From positions 16,253,006-16,317,005 of the forward strand of contig NC_092661.1 of assembly GCF_032118995.1 (NCBI RefSeq): 64,000 bases of DNA. The letters run 5' to 3'. The notes under the pieces are model-generated. The model saw nothing but the letters and a program-made list of their open reading frames with translations, ran no database searches and was not told the origin of the DNA. This DNA is from Asterias amurensis (lineage: Eukaryota; Echinodermata; Asteroidea; Forcipulatida; Asteriidae). Of the stretch, positions 1-12,059 are shown in pieces (the stretch's first letter is position 1; each line of letters opens with the position of its first letter). The translations under genes were made by a program, and so were the position numbers.

Positions 1-1110
1 GCCTTGAGTACATGTACCTTGTTTGGTAGATACATGCGCTATATAAGACTTTGATATTATTATTATTTTAATATTAAGATGGGTGCCACCCAAAATTCTA
101 ACCAATCATTCTCCCCTTTATTACATGCGTCACCAGAAAAATACCAAGCCCATGTTGGAAATCAATGAATAACAAATCAATAAAAATGTAACTACATGTA
201 GCACAGCCGATTAAGGCCAAATAACAAACATTAAAAACATGTTTGTAAATAGCATCCTCATTTTTTTGAAAAAAAGGAAGGAGGAGGGCCTTTTATTTTT
301 TTATTTTCTTGTTAGTTTTAAATGGCCACCCCACATTTTTTAATACAAACAGTTGGGCTATTTTTCAAATATGTTTTTTTTTTGCTGAGATTGTTAAATT
401 TATATAAATTCTTTATTTTCATAACAAAAATAGAATATAAAAAAATTCAGGAAAAAAAAAGAAGGTCGGCCTCTAAAAAGGAAGCGGGCGGGGATGCTAA
501 ACATGTTCTTAATTTTTTTGGCCTTACAAGTATTAGTAGTACTGTTAGATGCTCTGGGCGCCTTTCGTGCGTACACGTACGTGATGAAGACCAGATGTCC
601 ACACACGCTTATCTTCATGCCGGTCTCTTAATTACACGAATTACATTCGATACAATGCGACCTTGCCTGCATAACATCAGATACATACATCTTCATTCAG
701 CTCCGTCACCAAGGCAACAGCCAACCAAAGGAGGAAGTCAGACCCAATAAAGAAACTTGCGCAGCAATGACAAACAGAGTACTTGCAAATGGAGGCATAA
801 TGAAAAACACATCTAGATGTTTGTATCTGGACTTTCTTACTGCCTGTCTTAAACATTCATGAATGAAAAGTGACATTGTATCAAAATGACATGAGATGTG
901 AGGCAGAGGAGTGTACAGCATTTGTGAGCGTTGAAATTGCATACACCATGTATATCAAACTCTAATTACATGTAGGAATAACATCAATAGTAACACAGCA
1001 TTGTTCTTACATGCACAATTTTTTTTGTCTGGCTTTGCGAGTCTATGCAATTTTTGTGCTAAAACAGCAGCCCTAAAATGTTGGGCCCTGGCCTGCATAT
1101 CAGGGACTAA
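1..1110. other. AT-rich stretch without a recognisable gene
   Basis: The DNA is AT-rich with long A and T runs around 250-480 and 1020-1030. Open frames here, up to 142 codons, are low-complexity and have no domain, splice context or family resemblance that I can see. No RNA gene was recognised. Confidence 0.5.
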
Positions 1111-1112
1111 GA

Positions 1113-1609
1113 CCACATAAAAAAAAAAAATTGTTGATCGTCCCTGTCTGACCGTTCAAACACCCCCCCCCAACCCCATTTTTTTGTTTTTTTATTTTAC
1201 CCATGTCTGGATATCTCTTTATACTTTTACTAATTTACTGCCCAGACTTTTCAGATGATTTTTCTTTTTCACAATGTAAAGGTTTGAAAAGATATTTAAA
1301 GAAGGTTTTTATTCATGTTGGCAAAGCATGAACAATTCTTCAAATATTTACTTGGGCTACACTTTGCTTAGTTGTTTGAAAAAGTTCACAGAAAATGTCA
1401 TCCAGGAGTTAAATCTGTTTGACAAAACTATTGAATACATCAAAAGCACACAAACCCTCTGTTTTAGAGTGATTGTGATGATTTCTTTATTCTTGATTTT
1501 ATATTTGGCATGTCAACAAAACTAAAAAAAAAAAAAAACTTCTTCCCTCCCCCATCTGCCTGCCCCCCCCCCCAAAAAAGGACGATCAACAATGTTTTTA
1601 TTATGTGAC
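1113..1609. mobile_element. Candidate non-autonomous element with about 30-bp inverted ends
   Basis: The left end CACATAA, an A-run, then TTGTTGATCGTCC (1113-1144) recurs inverted at the right end as GGACGATCAACAA to TTATGTG (1578-1609). The interior is AT-rich with C-runs and no transposase. The inverted ends are seen directly; that this is a transposon is inference, and no clear target duplication was found. Confidence 0.4.
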
Positions 1610-1649
1610 CCAGTTTCATAGTTGTAAGCACAGACATTTGTGTAGCACA

Positions 1650-1840
1650 GAAAACTCCAAGTCTGTAATTCTCGCTGTTGAGAATTTATATTGTTTTAAT
1701 GTTTTCTCAAAAAGTAAAGCATTTCATGGAACTATATTTCAAGAAATGTCTTTAACCATTACCTTCTGTAAACCCTATAAGTTATTTGTAAATCTGTGAA
1801 CTTTTTTTATTCTGTACCGAAAGGGTCCAATGACTTTAAA
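1650..1840 (+). mobile_element. MITE family A, 3' half only
   Basis: This matches the right half of the ~370-bp family A seen complete at 20925-21299: the segment around TTCTCAAAAAGTAAAGCATT, then GTGAACTTTT, ending GGTCCAATGACTTTAAA. The left half is absent. Confidence 0.6.
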
Positions 1841-2161
1841 CATTTCTTTTCAAAAGTTGGTCCCTCTGTTTAGACATCGGAGTAGATATTATGCTCACTC
1901 AGGCAGAATAATCCCAAAAGAGAAACGTTACTGACAGTAACACTTCTCAGATTCTAAATTTTGGGATGTAAAAACTAAATGTGTTTTTACATAACCACAT
2001 AACTTCGATGAGAAAGATTTTCAAAATAATTCTTTATTCAATCGAAAGCTCCTGTAGGCTTCTTAAACCAAAACCTCTTACTTCTAGTAAAATTACGAGT
2101 TATTACCAAACGTACCCTTTTAACTAAGCTGACTTAGTCTATTCCCACAAACAAATCTCAC

Positions 2162-2696
2162 CTTTCTTATTCCGGTTGTTTTTGGCGCCATAGTTTGAGC
2201 TTCCTCCATGGCTCCTGATTGTTGATCTACTATCGTGACTTGTACTGCTATTAAACCTAGTCGTCGTGTCCCCGCTACTTCTCTGCACTGACCTCACTCT
2301 TCCCTTCCTGCTCGGCTCCTTCCTCACGGGTGACCCCTTGCGTGAGTCTTGATCCGAGTCTTCCGAGTTGAAGGAGTCCGAGTAGTCTGGCGACCTGTAC
2401 GGGCTCCTATACGGGGACCTTGACCGAGATCGGGAACGCGACGGCGAGTCGTCGTAACGACGAGACCGTACCGACTTCTTATTCGACATGATTGAGTCTG
2501 ATGATTTTGCGGAGAAGTTCCCAGAGGTTGAAGGGGTTAGGGATTTGATTCTTGGTGTATGCTTACTGACGGGGTCTTCATCGACAGGGGACTTGCCGCG
2601 GTCATACGCTCCTTTTAAGTATGGGCTGCTGACTTTATGATTGTCCTGCTCCCCGTCCGAGTCGAAGAAGGAGTCATTATCGTAAACGGCAGTCAT
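2162..2696 (-). CDS. CFAP97-like protein, first coding exon (partial gene)
   Basis: This open frame begins with an ATG at 2696 and runs 178 codons to a good donor (AAAG|GTGAGA) at 2162, so it is a first coding exon; the rest of the gene lies beyond the window. The protein starts with an acidic patch holding SFFDSD at about residues 9-14, a motif I associate with the N-terminus of CFAP97 (KIAA1430) family cilium-associated proteins. The remainder is Ser/Arg/Asp-rich and disordered: SRSRSRSRSP near residue 90, then SPYRSPYRSP, then basic Ser-rich sequence. The family's conserved C-terminal coiled region is not here, so the assignment rests on a short motif and composition. A generic SR-rich nuclear protein is the main alternative. 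In-frame sequence past the donor ends seven codons later. Confidence 0.55.
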
Positions 2697-3067
2697 CACT
2701 CAGGTTGGAGTTGTCCCTTTGACGTTTCTCAGCTGATGTCTTGATTAGGAGTGAACCTTGATAGAGTAAAAGGAAAGATGATATATTTTGTAATTCATTC
2801 TTGAGTTTTGGTCATAATCAGTCTCCCGTAATCATTGGGACCCACTAAGTGCGCAAGTTTGTTTCCTTCACGCGTTAAAGGCAGGGCAACTACTTTTAGT
2901 TATTACTCCACAAGTTAAAGATGCTAAGATTTTTGACGCAAACATTAAAAAATTGATTTGTTTTTTTAGTGTATGGTATTTCAAAGAGTATCACCTGCTC
3001 TAACAAAAAAAGTTAAACTTTTACTTTTAATGGTCAGGAACCATGACAAAAGATTCATTACACAAGA

Positions 3068-3490
3068 TTAAAGACACTGGACCCTATTGGTAATTGTCAA
3101 AGACTACATGAGAGTCTTCACAGTTGGTGTATCTCAACATATGCATAAAATAACAAACCTGTGAAAACTTGAGCTCAATCGGTCGTCAAAGTCGCGAGAT
3201 ATTAATGAAAGAAAAAAACACCATTGTCGCACCATGGTCACACAAAGTTGTGTGCTTTCAGTTCAGATGGGTGACTTCGAGACCTCAAATTCTAAATCAG
3301 AGGTCTCAAAATCAAATTCGTGGAAAATTACTTCTTTCTCAAAAATTACGTCACTTCAGAGGGAGCTGTTTCTCACAATGTTTTATACTATCAACCCCTC
3401 CCCATTAATCGTAATCAAGAAAGGGTTTAAACAAATATTTTATGATAATAATTATTTTGAGTAATTACCAATAGTGTCCATTGCCTTTAA
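3068..3490 (+). mobile_element. MITE family B, full-length copy
   Basis: The copy is about 420 bp, beginning TTAAAGACACTGGACCCTAT and ending AATAGTGTCCATTGCCTTTAA, so its ends are inverted repeats of about 20 bp with TTAA at both edges. An internal palindrome pairs GACCTCAAATTC with the following GAGGTC. It has no coding capacity. Seven copies of this family occur in the window. The TTAA edges suggest a piggyBac- or Kolobok-type target; this is inference. Confidence 0.8.
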
Positions 3491-3800
3491 ATCCATGTTC
3501 TCAGAATGTCTGCCATGATTTTTTAATTTTAAAGTGGTAAAGATTGGGCAAATGTAGTGAATCGTCTGACAATAATTGTCCAAATTGCCTCTTCAGTTGT
3601 TTGTCTATGACTGTCGGTAAGATGGATGGTTATGATTATCGCAACTAGTGAAAATGCATGAGATGCTTGTGTAGATTCCAGGTAGTATCTTCACTTTTGT
3701 TTGATTACAATTCACAATAATTGTTTGCACAGCCACAGTACTGACACTGTACAAAAAAAACGCCCAGTTTGGTTTTAGCCAAAAATGCTGGCAAAATACC

Positions 3801-3933
3801 GGATAACTTTCCGTATGGCGCCACCACTTTTTCACTCATTTTTACAAAAAGGGATATATCAATCAGGTTAATTAGATACTATATTATTTTATTTCGAATG
3901 AAAAAGTGGTGGCGCCATACGGAAACTTTTCCA
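3801..3933 (+). mobile_element. Hairpin MITE family E, copy 1
   Basis: This ~133-bp element has arms that pair almost perfectly: CCGTATGGCGCCACCAC on the left and GTGGTGGCGCCATACGG on the right. A short asymmetric AT-rich centre contains GGGATAT. It is the type copy for six occurrences in the window. Confidence 0.8.
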
Positions 3934-4259
3934 AAATACCTTGCAAAGGTACGCAGTGTCCAGGGTACGAAGTGGCAAAGGTACGAGGTGTCCTGACAAC
4001 ATAATGGCAAGTTCGCAAGTAAAAAGTGTGAGATTTGCAAGCCACTTCAAAATCAAATATTTTTTTTAAAACAAAATACAAACAGATGCTGTCAGTGTCA
4101 ACTCAATGTCAGTTGTCAGCTTTTTACTCCTCTAAAGTGTTAGTGCCACCACCAGTCTGCCAGTCCATGACTTACATTTACAGAGTGACAGAGTGTCACT
4201 GTTTCTGTTCAGTGACAAGTCATGCCACATTGAGTATTGACATATAAAATAATAACGTT

Positions 4260-4394
4260 TTGGATAACTTTCCGTATGGAGCCACCACTTTTTCACTCCT
4301 TTTTACAAAAAGAGATATCTCATTGAGGTTAATTTGGTACTATATTATTTCACATCGAATTATAAAGTGGTGGCGCCATACGGAAACTTTTCCA
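4260..4394 (+). mobile_element. Hairpin MITE family E, copy 2
   Basis: Same orientation as the copy at 3801, about 330 bp downstream of it. The left arm carries a single change in the GCGCC core, which unpairs one position of the stem. Confidence 0.8.
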
Positions 4395-5854
4395 ACTTTT
4401 TGATTTTGAATGTGATCATGATCATGATGATGGCAAAGAAAAAATGCGTTGTATTTGCATGATTTGGACTGGTGTATCATCATTATTTAAACTTCAAATC
4501 AAAGCTGCAAGCAAGGTAGTAAATCATTAATTTTATTAAAAAATAGCCAACTCTCAGTCAAAATCGTCACTGCACATTATCAAACATGAAATATTAATTA
4601 TTAATGAAGATAGACCGATGTACTTCTGCACAAAATAAACATTACATTCGATTCGAAATTAACTTCTTTGCATTCGCTTTTTCTGATTTGTACGAAAGTT
4701 AAGACAAAAATAGGCTATACAAATTGAAAGTCATATTACCTGGCAACATTTGACGTGCATTATCAGCCACATTGGTATTAACAAATTATGAATTGTTTAT
4801 ATCAAAGAATGACAGTTTTATTAGCCATGTTTTATCTCGCAAAGTCGCACATTGAAGAAAATCACTGAAGCTGTTTTTGCTCGTTGAGGAATGGCATGCA
4901 TTGCGCGAGCGCTGTTTACTTGCTATGGAGATTGTCTGGAACGAGAAAACAATTGACCACTGGTCACAAAACATTCCGTAGGATTTGTATGTGTATGTTA
5001 CCGAGTACCAGTGAAACGTCATCGAACAAAGCGCCTGCTACGCGATGGGTTTTGTTGTTTATAAGTTAGACAGAGAGAATATCCATTAAAATAGTATACC
5101 CAATACTAGACGTCTAGGAGCCAGACACTCATGGTGCTTTAAATCCTCAGAGCCTATGTGATAAAGTGAGAAATTCTGAAAACATGGCTTGACAGCATAG
5201 AGCTAGACTTGGCAGACATCCCAAAATATCGATCTTTAAAAAAATCATGGATAAAGAAAATATTTCTGGATGATACGGATAATAAATCTTAATCCTATTC
5301 GGTTGTGTTGTATCTCCCACCATAATTCTTCACAACTTTTAAAAGGAAAATATTCACCCCCCCCCCTCCAAAAAAAAAAAAAAAATGATTGGAGAAAGGG
5401 AATTTGGGCACATATAAGTTAGTAGTAATTTTCTCCAAAGTCAAATGACATGACTTGGATATGGGAAGGACATGTGGTGTGAAATTCCTTGATAGCCTAG
5501 AATGGACCAACCATTTCACTTAATCTAAGAGGTTGGTCATATCTCATAATCAAGATTGTTTTTTTTTTTTGTTTTTTTTACAGGGTTATGTAATGAAAAG
5601 TCACTTAGATGTAAACATATCGCGATCGACATAGGCTACGCACAGCTATATAATAGACGTCTTAACCTCCCTCCTCACGCATGGCATTGTACAGTGGGAG
5701 TGTTTTTGAAAACAGTTCTATCCTATCATTGCTGCATGGTAGCTGCGCCGGTTAAATAGTGGGAGTTAAAAATTGATTTGTTATAAAATGTTACAAATAT
5801 TCCACTCAGGGATTTTAGGGGTGAATTAAAAATAGTTAATAATTGATACAACCA
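4395..5854. other. Intergenic DNA, no gene seen
   Basis: Nothing codes convincingly here. There is a poly-C/poly-A tract near 5357-5385 and a T-run near 5560-5580. Short open frames lack splice context or family resemblance. Confidence 0.5.
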
Positions 5855-6242
5855 TTAAAGGAACAAGTTGCCTTGGATCGGTCGAGTTGGTCTTTGAAAA
5901 GCGTTTGTAACCGTTTTTTATAAAATGCATATGGGTAGAAAGATGTTACAAAAGTAGAATACAATGATCCACACAAACATGCCTCGAAATTGCACGGTTT
6001 TCCTTTTACCTCGTCGACTAACACGTCGGCCATTTATGGGGGTCAAAATTTTGACTCCCATAAATGGCCGACCGTGTTAGTTCGCACAGTAGAAGGAAAA
6101 CCACGCAATTTCGAGGCAAACTTGTGTGGATCATTGTATTCTACTTTTAAAACATCTTTCCAACCATATGCATTATATACAAAACGGTTACAAACGCTTT
6201 TGTTTTGACCAACTCGTCCGATCCAAGGCAACGTGTTCCTTT
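5855..6242. mobile_element. Foldback MITE family C, copy 1
   Basis: The copy is a ~388-bp near-perfect palindrome. It starts TTAAAGGAACAAGTTGCC and ends GGCAACGTGTTCCTTTAA. The midpoint is ATTTTGACTCCCATAAATGG facing its complement near 6045. Nearly the whole element can fold into one long stem. Confidence 0.8.
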
Positions 6243-6404
6243 AACGTACGAAAAGTAGGGGTGCTATAGCACATTCTAGCACCCCTTCGCTTTGGGTAGG
6301 GGTGCTCATTTGCAACAACCACAGCACCCCCGCTCTCGCGTGCCTGAACACTGTTGGAATATAACATCACAATGTATTCATTGTTTTAACCCTACCACCA
6401 CCCG

Positions 6405-6615
6405 TTTCTCCCCCCCCCCCCCCCCCACCCCCCCACCCCCCCCCCCAACGATGTTGCGCACCGTCCTCCAGGTAAAAGAGGTAAAAGAAATTCTCGGTTG
6501 CTCCGTCTGCCCTGACTCCCCTTGTGGTTCCCTTCTGAAACGCAAAACAATTGAATAGATGGAGATTGCCCCCCCCCCCCCCCGCCACCACCACCACCAC
6601 CACCACCACCACCAC
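6405..6615. repeat. C-rich tracts and CAC microsatellite
   Basis: Poly-C runs interrupted by A occupy 6411-6447 and 6570-6583, and a CAC trinucleotide run covers about 6584-6616. Opposite-strand open frames rich in Gly and Trp are products of this composition. Confidence 0.85.
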
Positions 6616-8015
6616 CCCGGGCAAAATAATGACTCCACCGGGGATCGGATCCAGCCGGTGGGGTTGGATATTCCCTTTAAAGGCAGGGAAGTCACCATCG
6701 GTCTTCCTTATAGAATGCTAACATAGCTACATAACTTGAACATGACGTGATCTATCTAATTTCATCACCTGCAAAAGCAATCTCTTCTACTCACTCCCTT
6801 GAAATACACCATAGACGCGAGCAGCAGTCTCAACTGGGCGCAGCTGTTTACACGAAAGTGAGATGGGGATAGGTTGGCAATAACATTAACATAGTTATTA
6901 GTCCGGGAGCCCAGCAGGGTTTTATTGAAAATATTGAGTGCAAAAAGTTTGAGGTGTGGGATGTGCAGGGCCCCCTGACGAGGGAACCTTAAAATGTGAA
7001 TTCTTAAGCGCACCGAGTAGTGCGTTGGGAGGGGGAACTCAACTCACCCAAAAGTCCATTTAAATGAAATGTTGAGTGCAGGCAAAATTTCTTCATATAT
7101 TGAAATGCCATGGTCCACTGACTATGAATTCCGTACTTAAGAAAATAAATAATGGTGCTAAGTGTACTTAAGAAGGCCCTTAATTAGTGCTAATTAGACG
7201 TTTAAATGAAATTTTGAGTGCAACAATGAAACATGTGTCAAAGTGTACCTTAGACTGTGCTGACTCAAAACCTATGGTCTACTATCCGTGTGACACTCAG
7301 CGGCCGCAATAATTGTGTTTTCTGGTTTTCTATCCACGTTTCTCGAGTGTGAGTTTTGGAAGGCTAAACCATCTCTATTATAACGGCTCAAAGAGTTTAT
7401 GTTCCAAAAAATGATGCAGACAAGTTTCTTGTGGCTTATTCGTTGTCGATTTTTTTTTAAGCGGCTTGTTGTTTTACTTGATCAGGCGGATGCTCTGTGA
7501 TTAGTTTGGATTAGATTAGATTAGATTATATCTAGAGAAAGGACTCACTTTAAAAAAAAAGTTCTGTTGCTGTTATTTTATGATACTAATACAAAAGAAA
7601 ATGCGTTGAGTCTAGTGGTAAATTAAATATTAATAGACTATTAAGAATAGAAGTACATAACAATTTTCAAGAAATTAGTAAAAGAATGTGAAATGACACC
7701 CAAAGTACTCATTAATGATAACTGTAAAAATATCATAATAAAGATAACATTACAAGATTTCAAAGGGGATCGGGAGAAGTCTTCAAGAAAAACTGACAGA
7801 TTTTGTATACTATTCAAAATGAGCCGACAAAAGCCATCATCAGTTCAACAACAAGAGCATCTTTAAATTCAATTTGTCCCCGGAAATGGGAAAAAAACTT
7901 AACGGGTCATTCTTCAAAGAATGACAGGAAGAAAACAAAACACACGTGAAAGAATGTAAGGGCCTCTGAAGTTCGTGCATTCGCTTCGGGCGTTTTTCTA
8001 GTCGCAGCCACAAGC
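6616..8015. other. Intergenic DNA upstream of the first SH3BGRL-like gene
   Basis: No gene was recognised. A short motif (TTTAAATGAAAT then TTGAGTGCA) occurs near 7055 and 7200, and a GATTA-type run lies near 7510-7525. The rest is unremarkable single-copy-looking sequence. Confidence 0.45.
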
Positions 8016-8019
8016 AGCC

Positions 8020-8190
8020 AAGGGGCCCCCAGAGCCTGTGGCTGAAAGCCTCTGTTTGCTAAGCACAGAAAAAAATTGCGCAGCAGAAACTGATACCAGC
8101 CAAAGTTCCTTAAAGTTGACATTGTTGCAGTTGGTGCCCAGTCATATTTTGCTTAGCAGCTTAAAAATTACTAAGCAGCTTTATGATGTT
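8020..8190. mobile_element. MITE family G, diverged copy next to the SH3BGRL-like promoter
   Basis: Motifs shared with other family G copies are TTTGCTAAGCACAGAAAAA and, inverted, TTTTGCTTAGCAGC then AAGCAGCTTTATG. The copy ends about 190 bp before the first SH3BGRL-like start codon, and GGGCGTGGCGCG at about 8200 (GC-box-like) follows it. Confidence 0.55.
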
Positions 8191-8382
8191 GCGCAGGCGA
8201 GTGGGCGTGGCGCGTGGCTGCAAAAGAGCGCCCTCTTCGGGCTGCAGCTGAGGAATCCGGACAAAGTGCGCTGTCAAAGATTTGGTGTGTGCAGAGATTT
8301 TACGAAATAGTCCAAATAGCGAAGGTATTTGGCAGATTTCTCGTTGATTCTGCCCCGAACGTGTGCATTTTGAAACGCAATC

Positions 8383-9777
8383 ATGGTTATCAAATTCTAC
8401 TTCTCCACCATTACATCGACGTTAGAGGTAGGTTCGTTGTTGATTTTACGCGAACAGTGTTTCTAATAATTGTTTTCTATTCCCTCTCATGTGAAAAGTG
8501 ACGACGATGCAAACGACGGCGAGCTCTCAACCATCGGTCTCCTCTCCGTTGCATTGCATGCAGTCAGTTAGTTAGTCCATGGAGGAATAATCTAGTTTAT
8601 TCCTCCATGGTTAGTCGAGCTATGTTCGTGCTTAAGCAAGTTTTTTTTTGCTTAAGCAGCTCTATGAAATTGGCCCCAGGCTAGCCCTGGTAGGACGTCA
8701 GTCAGTGCCACTGCACTTGCAACAGAGGAGTCCAACCTGGGCTGTTTTGATGCATGCTGTCTGAATAGAGGTTCAGAGCTTTGCAGCTGACACAGTATCT
8801 CGGATAGTTTTGAAAGATTGTAACCACTTCTTTTCCTCTTCTGATGCAGATGGAGAAAAATCAACGGAAGATTGATTTTGTTCTGTCTTCCAAAGGGTAT
8901 GATCTGGAAAAGATTGACATAGCCACAAACCAAGAGGCAAAGCACAAGATGAGAGAATTGTTGAACAACCCTAAAGCCTTGCCGCCTCAAATCTTCAACG
9001 ACGATGTTCATTGTGGGGTAAGGCGAACTCTTAAGGAAATTTTAAATTACATTAAAATTAATTTAACTGTGTTTGCCTCTGAAAGCTCATGAGGTAAACA
9101 GTTGGCACTGCTGAACTGAAAAATATTCCATCAGAAATGTTGTCGTCTTTGGGAACACCTAGTAAAGCATGGACAATGGAACATGGAAGGAGCAAATATC
9201 CTTATACTGTGGTTGTGCCGAGATGTAGAAGAAAGAGCTACTCCAGTAGCTTTTTCCCTCGTACTGCATCTCTTTGGAACTCCTTGTCTGGTGCATGTTT
9301 CCCTTCATCCTATGACCTTCCATCTTTTAAGAGGAATGTCAACTCCTAATTCCTACCTTCAGCTCCACTGAGTTTCTGCATGTCTATGTTTTCTTCCTTG
9401 TAGCCCTTAACCTAGATTGGCATTTAGCCTTGCTTTGGGCGACTTGCATAGTAAAACAGTAAAACAGTAAAAAAAAAGAAAAAAAAAAAATATGGATCCT
9501 AAATTCCAAAGTGGCGAATATCTTTTGTATATTATATTACTTTTAGATGTGGTTGTCTGAGTGCAATTAGCTTCTTTTTTAGTCTAGTGCAGTTAGCGAA
9601 GAATGGTGATCATATAAAAAAGGGGTAAGCAGAGCCATGAAATTTGACCAAGATCATTTTCTTATTAATCAGTTAATAATTTCATATTTTTTTGTCTTGT
9701 TTTCATTTTTGTAGGACTTTGATGCCTTTGATGCTGCTGTCGAGAATGAGACACTGGATGAATTCCTCAAGCTGTAG
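8383..9777 (+). CDS. SH3BGRL: SH3BGRL-like protein, upstream tandem copy (3 exons)
   Basis: The coding exons are 8383-8427, 8850-9017 and 9715-9777, all phase 0, giving 91 residues. Each junction has a standard site: GAG|GTAGGT, ATGCAG|ATG, GGG|GTAAGG and TTTGTAG|GAC. The family are small thioredoxin-fold proteins related to glutaredoxins without the catalytic Cys pair; many bind SH3 or EVH1 partners. Visible family marks are the first beta strand MVIKFYFST (1-9), the helix opening MEKNQRKIDFVL (16-27), KIDIA (36-40), the conserved cis-Pro loop ALPPQIFND (59-67) and the C-terminal helix ending LDEFLKL. No CXXC is present, as expected for the family. It lacks the vertebrate C-terminal tail. 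The paralogue at 13577-22155 has the same intron positions, so this is a tandem duplicate. Start choice: the only ATG opening the strand, in a fair context. Confidence 0.9.
8577..8610. repeat. Perfect 14-bp-stem hairpin in intron 1
   Basis: CCATGGAGGAATAA (8577-8590) faces its exact complement at 8597-8610 across a 6-nt loop. It lies in intron 1 of the upstream SH3BGRL-like gene, followed by a family G remnant (TTGCTTAAGCAGCTCTATG at about 8648). Confidence 0.85.
9136..9480 (+). mobile_element. LINE 3' end (CR1/L2-like), truncated
   Basis: An open segment at 9137-9349 ends in a pattern typical of the C-terminus of non-LTR retrotransposon ORF2 proteins: FFPRTASLWNSLSG, then SYDLPSFKRNVNS and a stop. 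A short 3' untranslated region follows with GGGCGACTTGCATAGTAAAA and a tail of repeated AGTAAAAC units ending in A-rich DNA. The body (reverse transcriptase, endonuclease) is absent, so this is a 5'-truncated insertion in intron 2 of the SH3BGRL-like gene. Confidence 0.75.
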
Positions 9778-10294
9778 AGTCGGTTCTTCAGCATCGGGAA
9801 TGAAAAACCGTCATCCTTCTAAAGGAATTTCTTACTAACCCAACTCTAACAGCTCAGAATCTTCCAAAATTCATCTGTTGCTTTTGTTCCATTTTGGTTC
9901 ATAGCACTCTGCTCTAATGGCGTCACTTTTGCTCAAAACACAGATGTCAGACAAAAATTTGAGAACTCACGTGATCACCACATGGCATGGGCTGGCATGA
10001 CAGCTCAGTAGTATAGTAAAAAAAAAAAAAATTTATCGATAAGAGAAGGGGTTTGCCCTGGTGTTCCTAGTCTGATTGGCTGCATATTGCGCCACAGCAC
10101 CTTGTAAACTACATTACATGGTCCTTTGGATGGAAGGGAGAAGGTATCATACTTCAAAAACTGAGCTCGACAATAGCATGCAGGAAAATGCTGTATGTTG
10201 AAGCGCCTTCATCGTGACTGAGTGACGGTTATATGAGCGCTATATACACAAAGCCACTTCCATAATTGTTATTACTGTCTGCCAAATGAGTAAG

Positions 10295-10300
10295 AATAAA
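10295..10300 (+). terminator. Likely polyadenylation signal of the upstream SH3BGRL-like gene
   Basis: AATAAA lies about 520 bp past the stop codon. A GT-rich stretch (GTATGTTTGTGG) follows within 25-35 bp, the usual layout of a poly(A) site with its downstream element. Confidence 0.55.
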
Positions 10301-12059
10301 GCTTGGACTTGTGCAAGCATGTATGTTTGTGGAATTTTGCATGTTGTCTAAGATCTGGGTTCTGAACTTCCATTTTTTAGCAATAGTGCAGAGTGCTACT
10401 GGACCAGACCAATCTTGGGTGGCTTGAGGCCTAACATACCAATCTTGTCAGAAGTCCAACAATTAAGGTGTTGAGACACCTTAAAATGTAGTATTTTGTA
10501 GGAAAAGCCTTCTGAAATGCTTCTTGCCAATCGAACTTTAAGGGTTAACAAAAAAACCCAGCATTATCAAGTAACATAATATTACTTTATTTATTGAGAT
10601 ATATACTTCCAGCCACGGCCCAATTTCACAAAGCCTGTGAGCAGACATTGTCTGCTTATGGAGTGGCGATTAGCAGAATCTCTTTTTTCTCAAACAGTGC
10701 TAAGCATAAGCAGAGTAAGATGCATTCTAACTAGAGGCAGAGTGAGTGACACTACAATCTAAATCCACTGTGGAACACCCACGTCACAGCTCCTCATTGT
10801 CCATGAAATACACATTTGCTGACACATTTTGGCATTTATGGCTTCCCATAGTTTTCCAACTTTGGTAGGTAAAAACTTGCCCTTTCAGTAGAAACATCCA
10901 CTGTGTTCATACAGTGTAATTATGCAGTTTGGTCACATACATGTTGGAACCAGACTATGTTTTTGACCCCAAGCCTCACTTTGAATCTCATAGCAAAAGC
11001 AATGGTTGAAGGGAGAGTTACAATGGCTGCTGCATGATTGTTAATGAGGTATTAATTGCTGTATATTTTTACACAAAAAGGCTGGACTACTCCATTTGCC
11101 TTAGGGGTTGTTCGCAGTTTTCTGCACAGTTAGATACTACTCAAATTATTTATCAGCATTTTAATCATGTGTAATTGACATGCTATTTTTGTGTAGTTGG
11201 CTTTTTGTATTCATCGAGCGAAACAAAACTGCTTCTTATCAGATGTATGCAAGCAAGTTTTTTTTCCCAAGTTCAACAGAATAATAGAGCTGTTGAGTAC
11301 CGGACTTGTTTGCTAAACAGAAACTAAGTGGGAACCAGTCATAAACCATACAGGTTGCATTGAACTTTGGATGGTTACCAGTTCTACTTAACAGCATTTT
11401 TCTGTGCTAAGCAAATGTGCGTGCATTAAACTAGCATAATTACAAAGAAATATTTGCAATCATGTTTTTCACATTCAAGTTATACATATAGGTAATAATT
11501 TATTCACCCAAAATGTTAGTTTTATCGTTTGTTTTCAAAATGTCTAAATTTGTTGCCAAAGACTGTGACTGCAATTCTAAGTGTATTCAAACTTCTTGGA
11601 CTAATGTTGAAGACCTTTTATTTAAAATAGCTGGGTCATTTCAGGCATTATTTTTTTCTTCAGTGCATAGATTGTTTATGAAACCATTCACTATTCAAAC
11701 AAAAACTGGGATTGGTGGATTTAGAAAAAGAAAACAAATCAATGAAATAATTTAAGTTATAGGTCTCGGGTCTAGGATATAAAGTATTCACAGCAGCTAC
11801 ACCCTATTTATAAGAAATCATGGAATTGTAGAAATGTTTATAGCAATAATATTGTAAATTAGTTTTCTAGTCAAATAGTATTTAATAATATTATATATGT
11901 CAGATTTTTAGGAAGCCTTGTATATGTAAAGCTCTTAATCAGTACTCTGAATTATGCAAATATAATTTCAGACGTTTGTGTCTTTGTGGACAATTGTTTT
12001 TGCTTGTTGATTTTATTTAAAGTCAAAGAATACCTTTGGTTACTGGAACCGTTCGATTG
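10301..12059. other. Spacer between the SH3BGRL-like duplicates
   Basis: No gene was recognised. Family G-type fragments occur (TTTCACAAAGCC at about 10625; AGCATTTTTCTGTGCTAAGC at about 11392). An 80-codon open frame at 11513-11755 has no splice context or family resemblance. Confidence 0.45.

Noticed and set aside
322-750. 142-codon open frame on plus
   Set aside because: Low-complexity Lys/Phe-rich sequence over A/T runs; no domain, no splice support.
6367-6698. Two minus-strand frames of 85 and 106 codons rich in Gly and Trp
   Set aside because: They are translations of poly-C and CAC microsatellite DNA.
9137-9349. 70-codon frame as an independent gene
   Set aside because: Its C-terminal pattern and the following AGTAAAAC tail identify a LINE 3' end.
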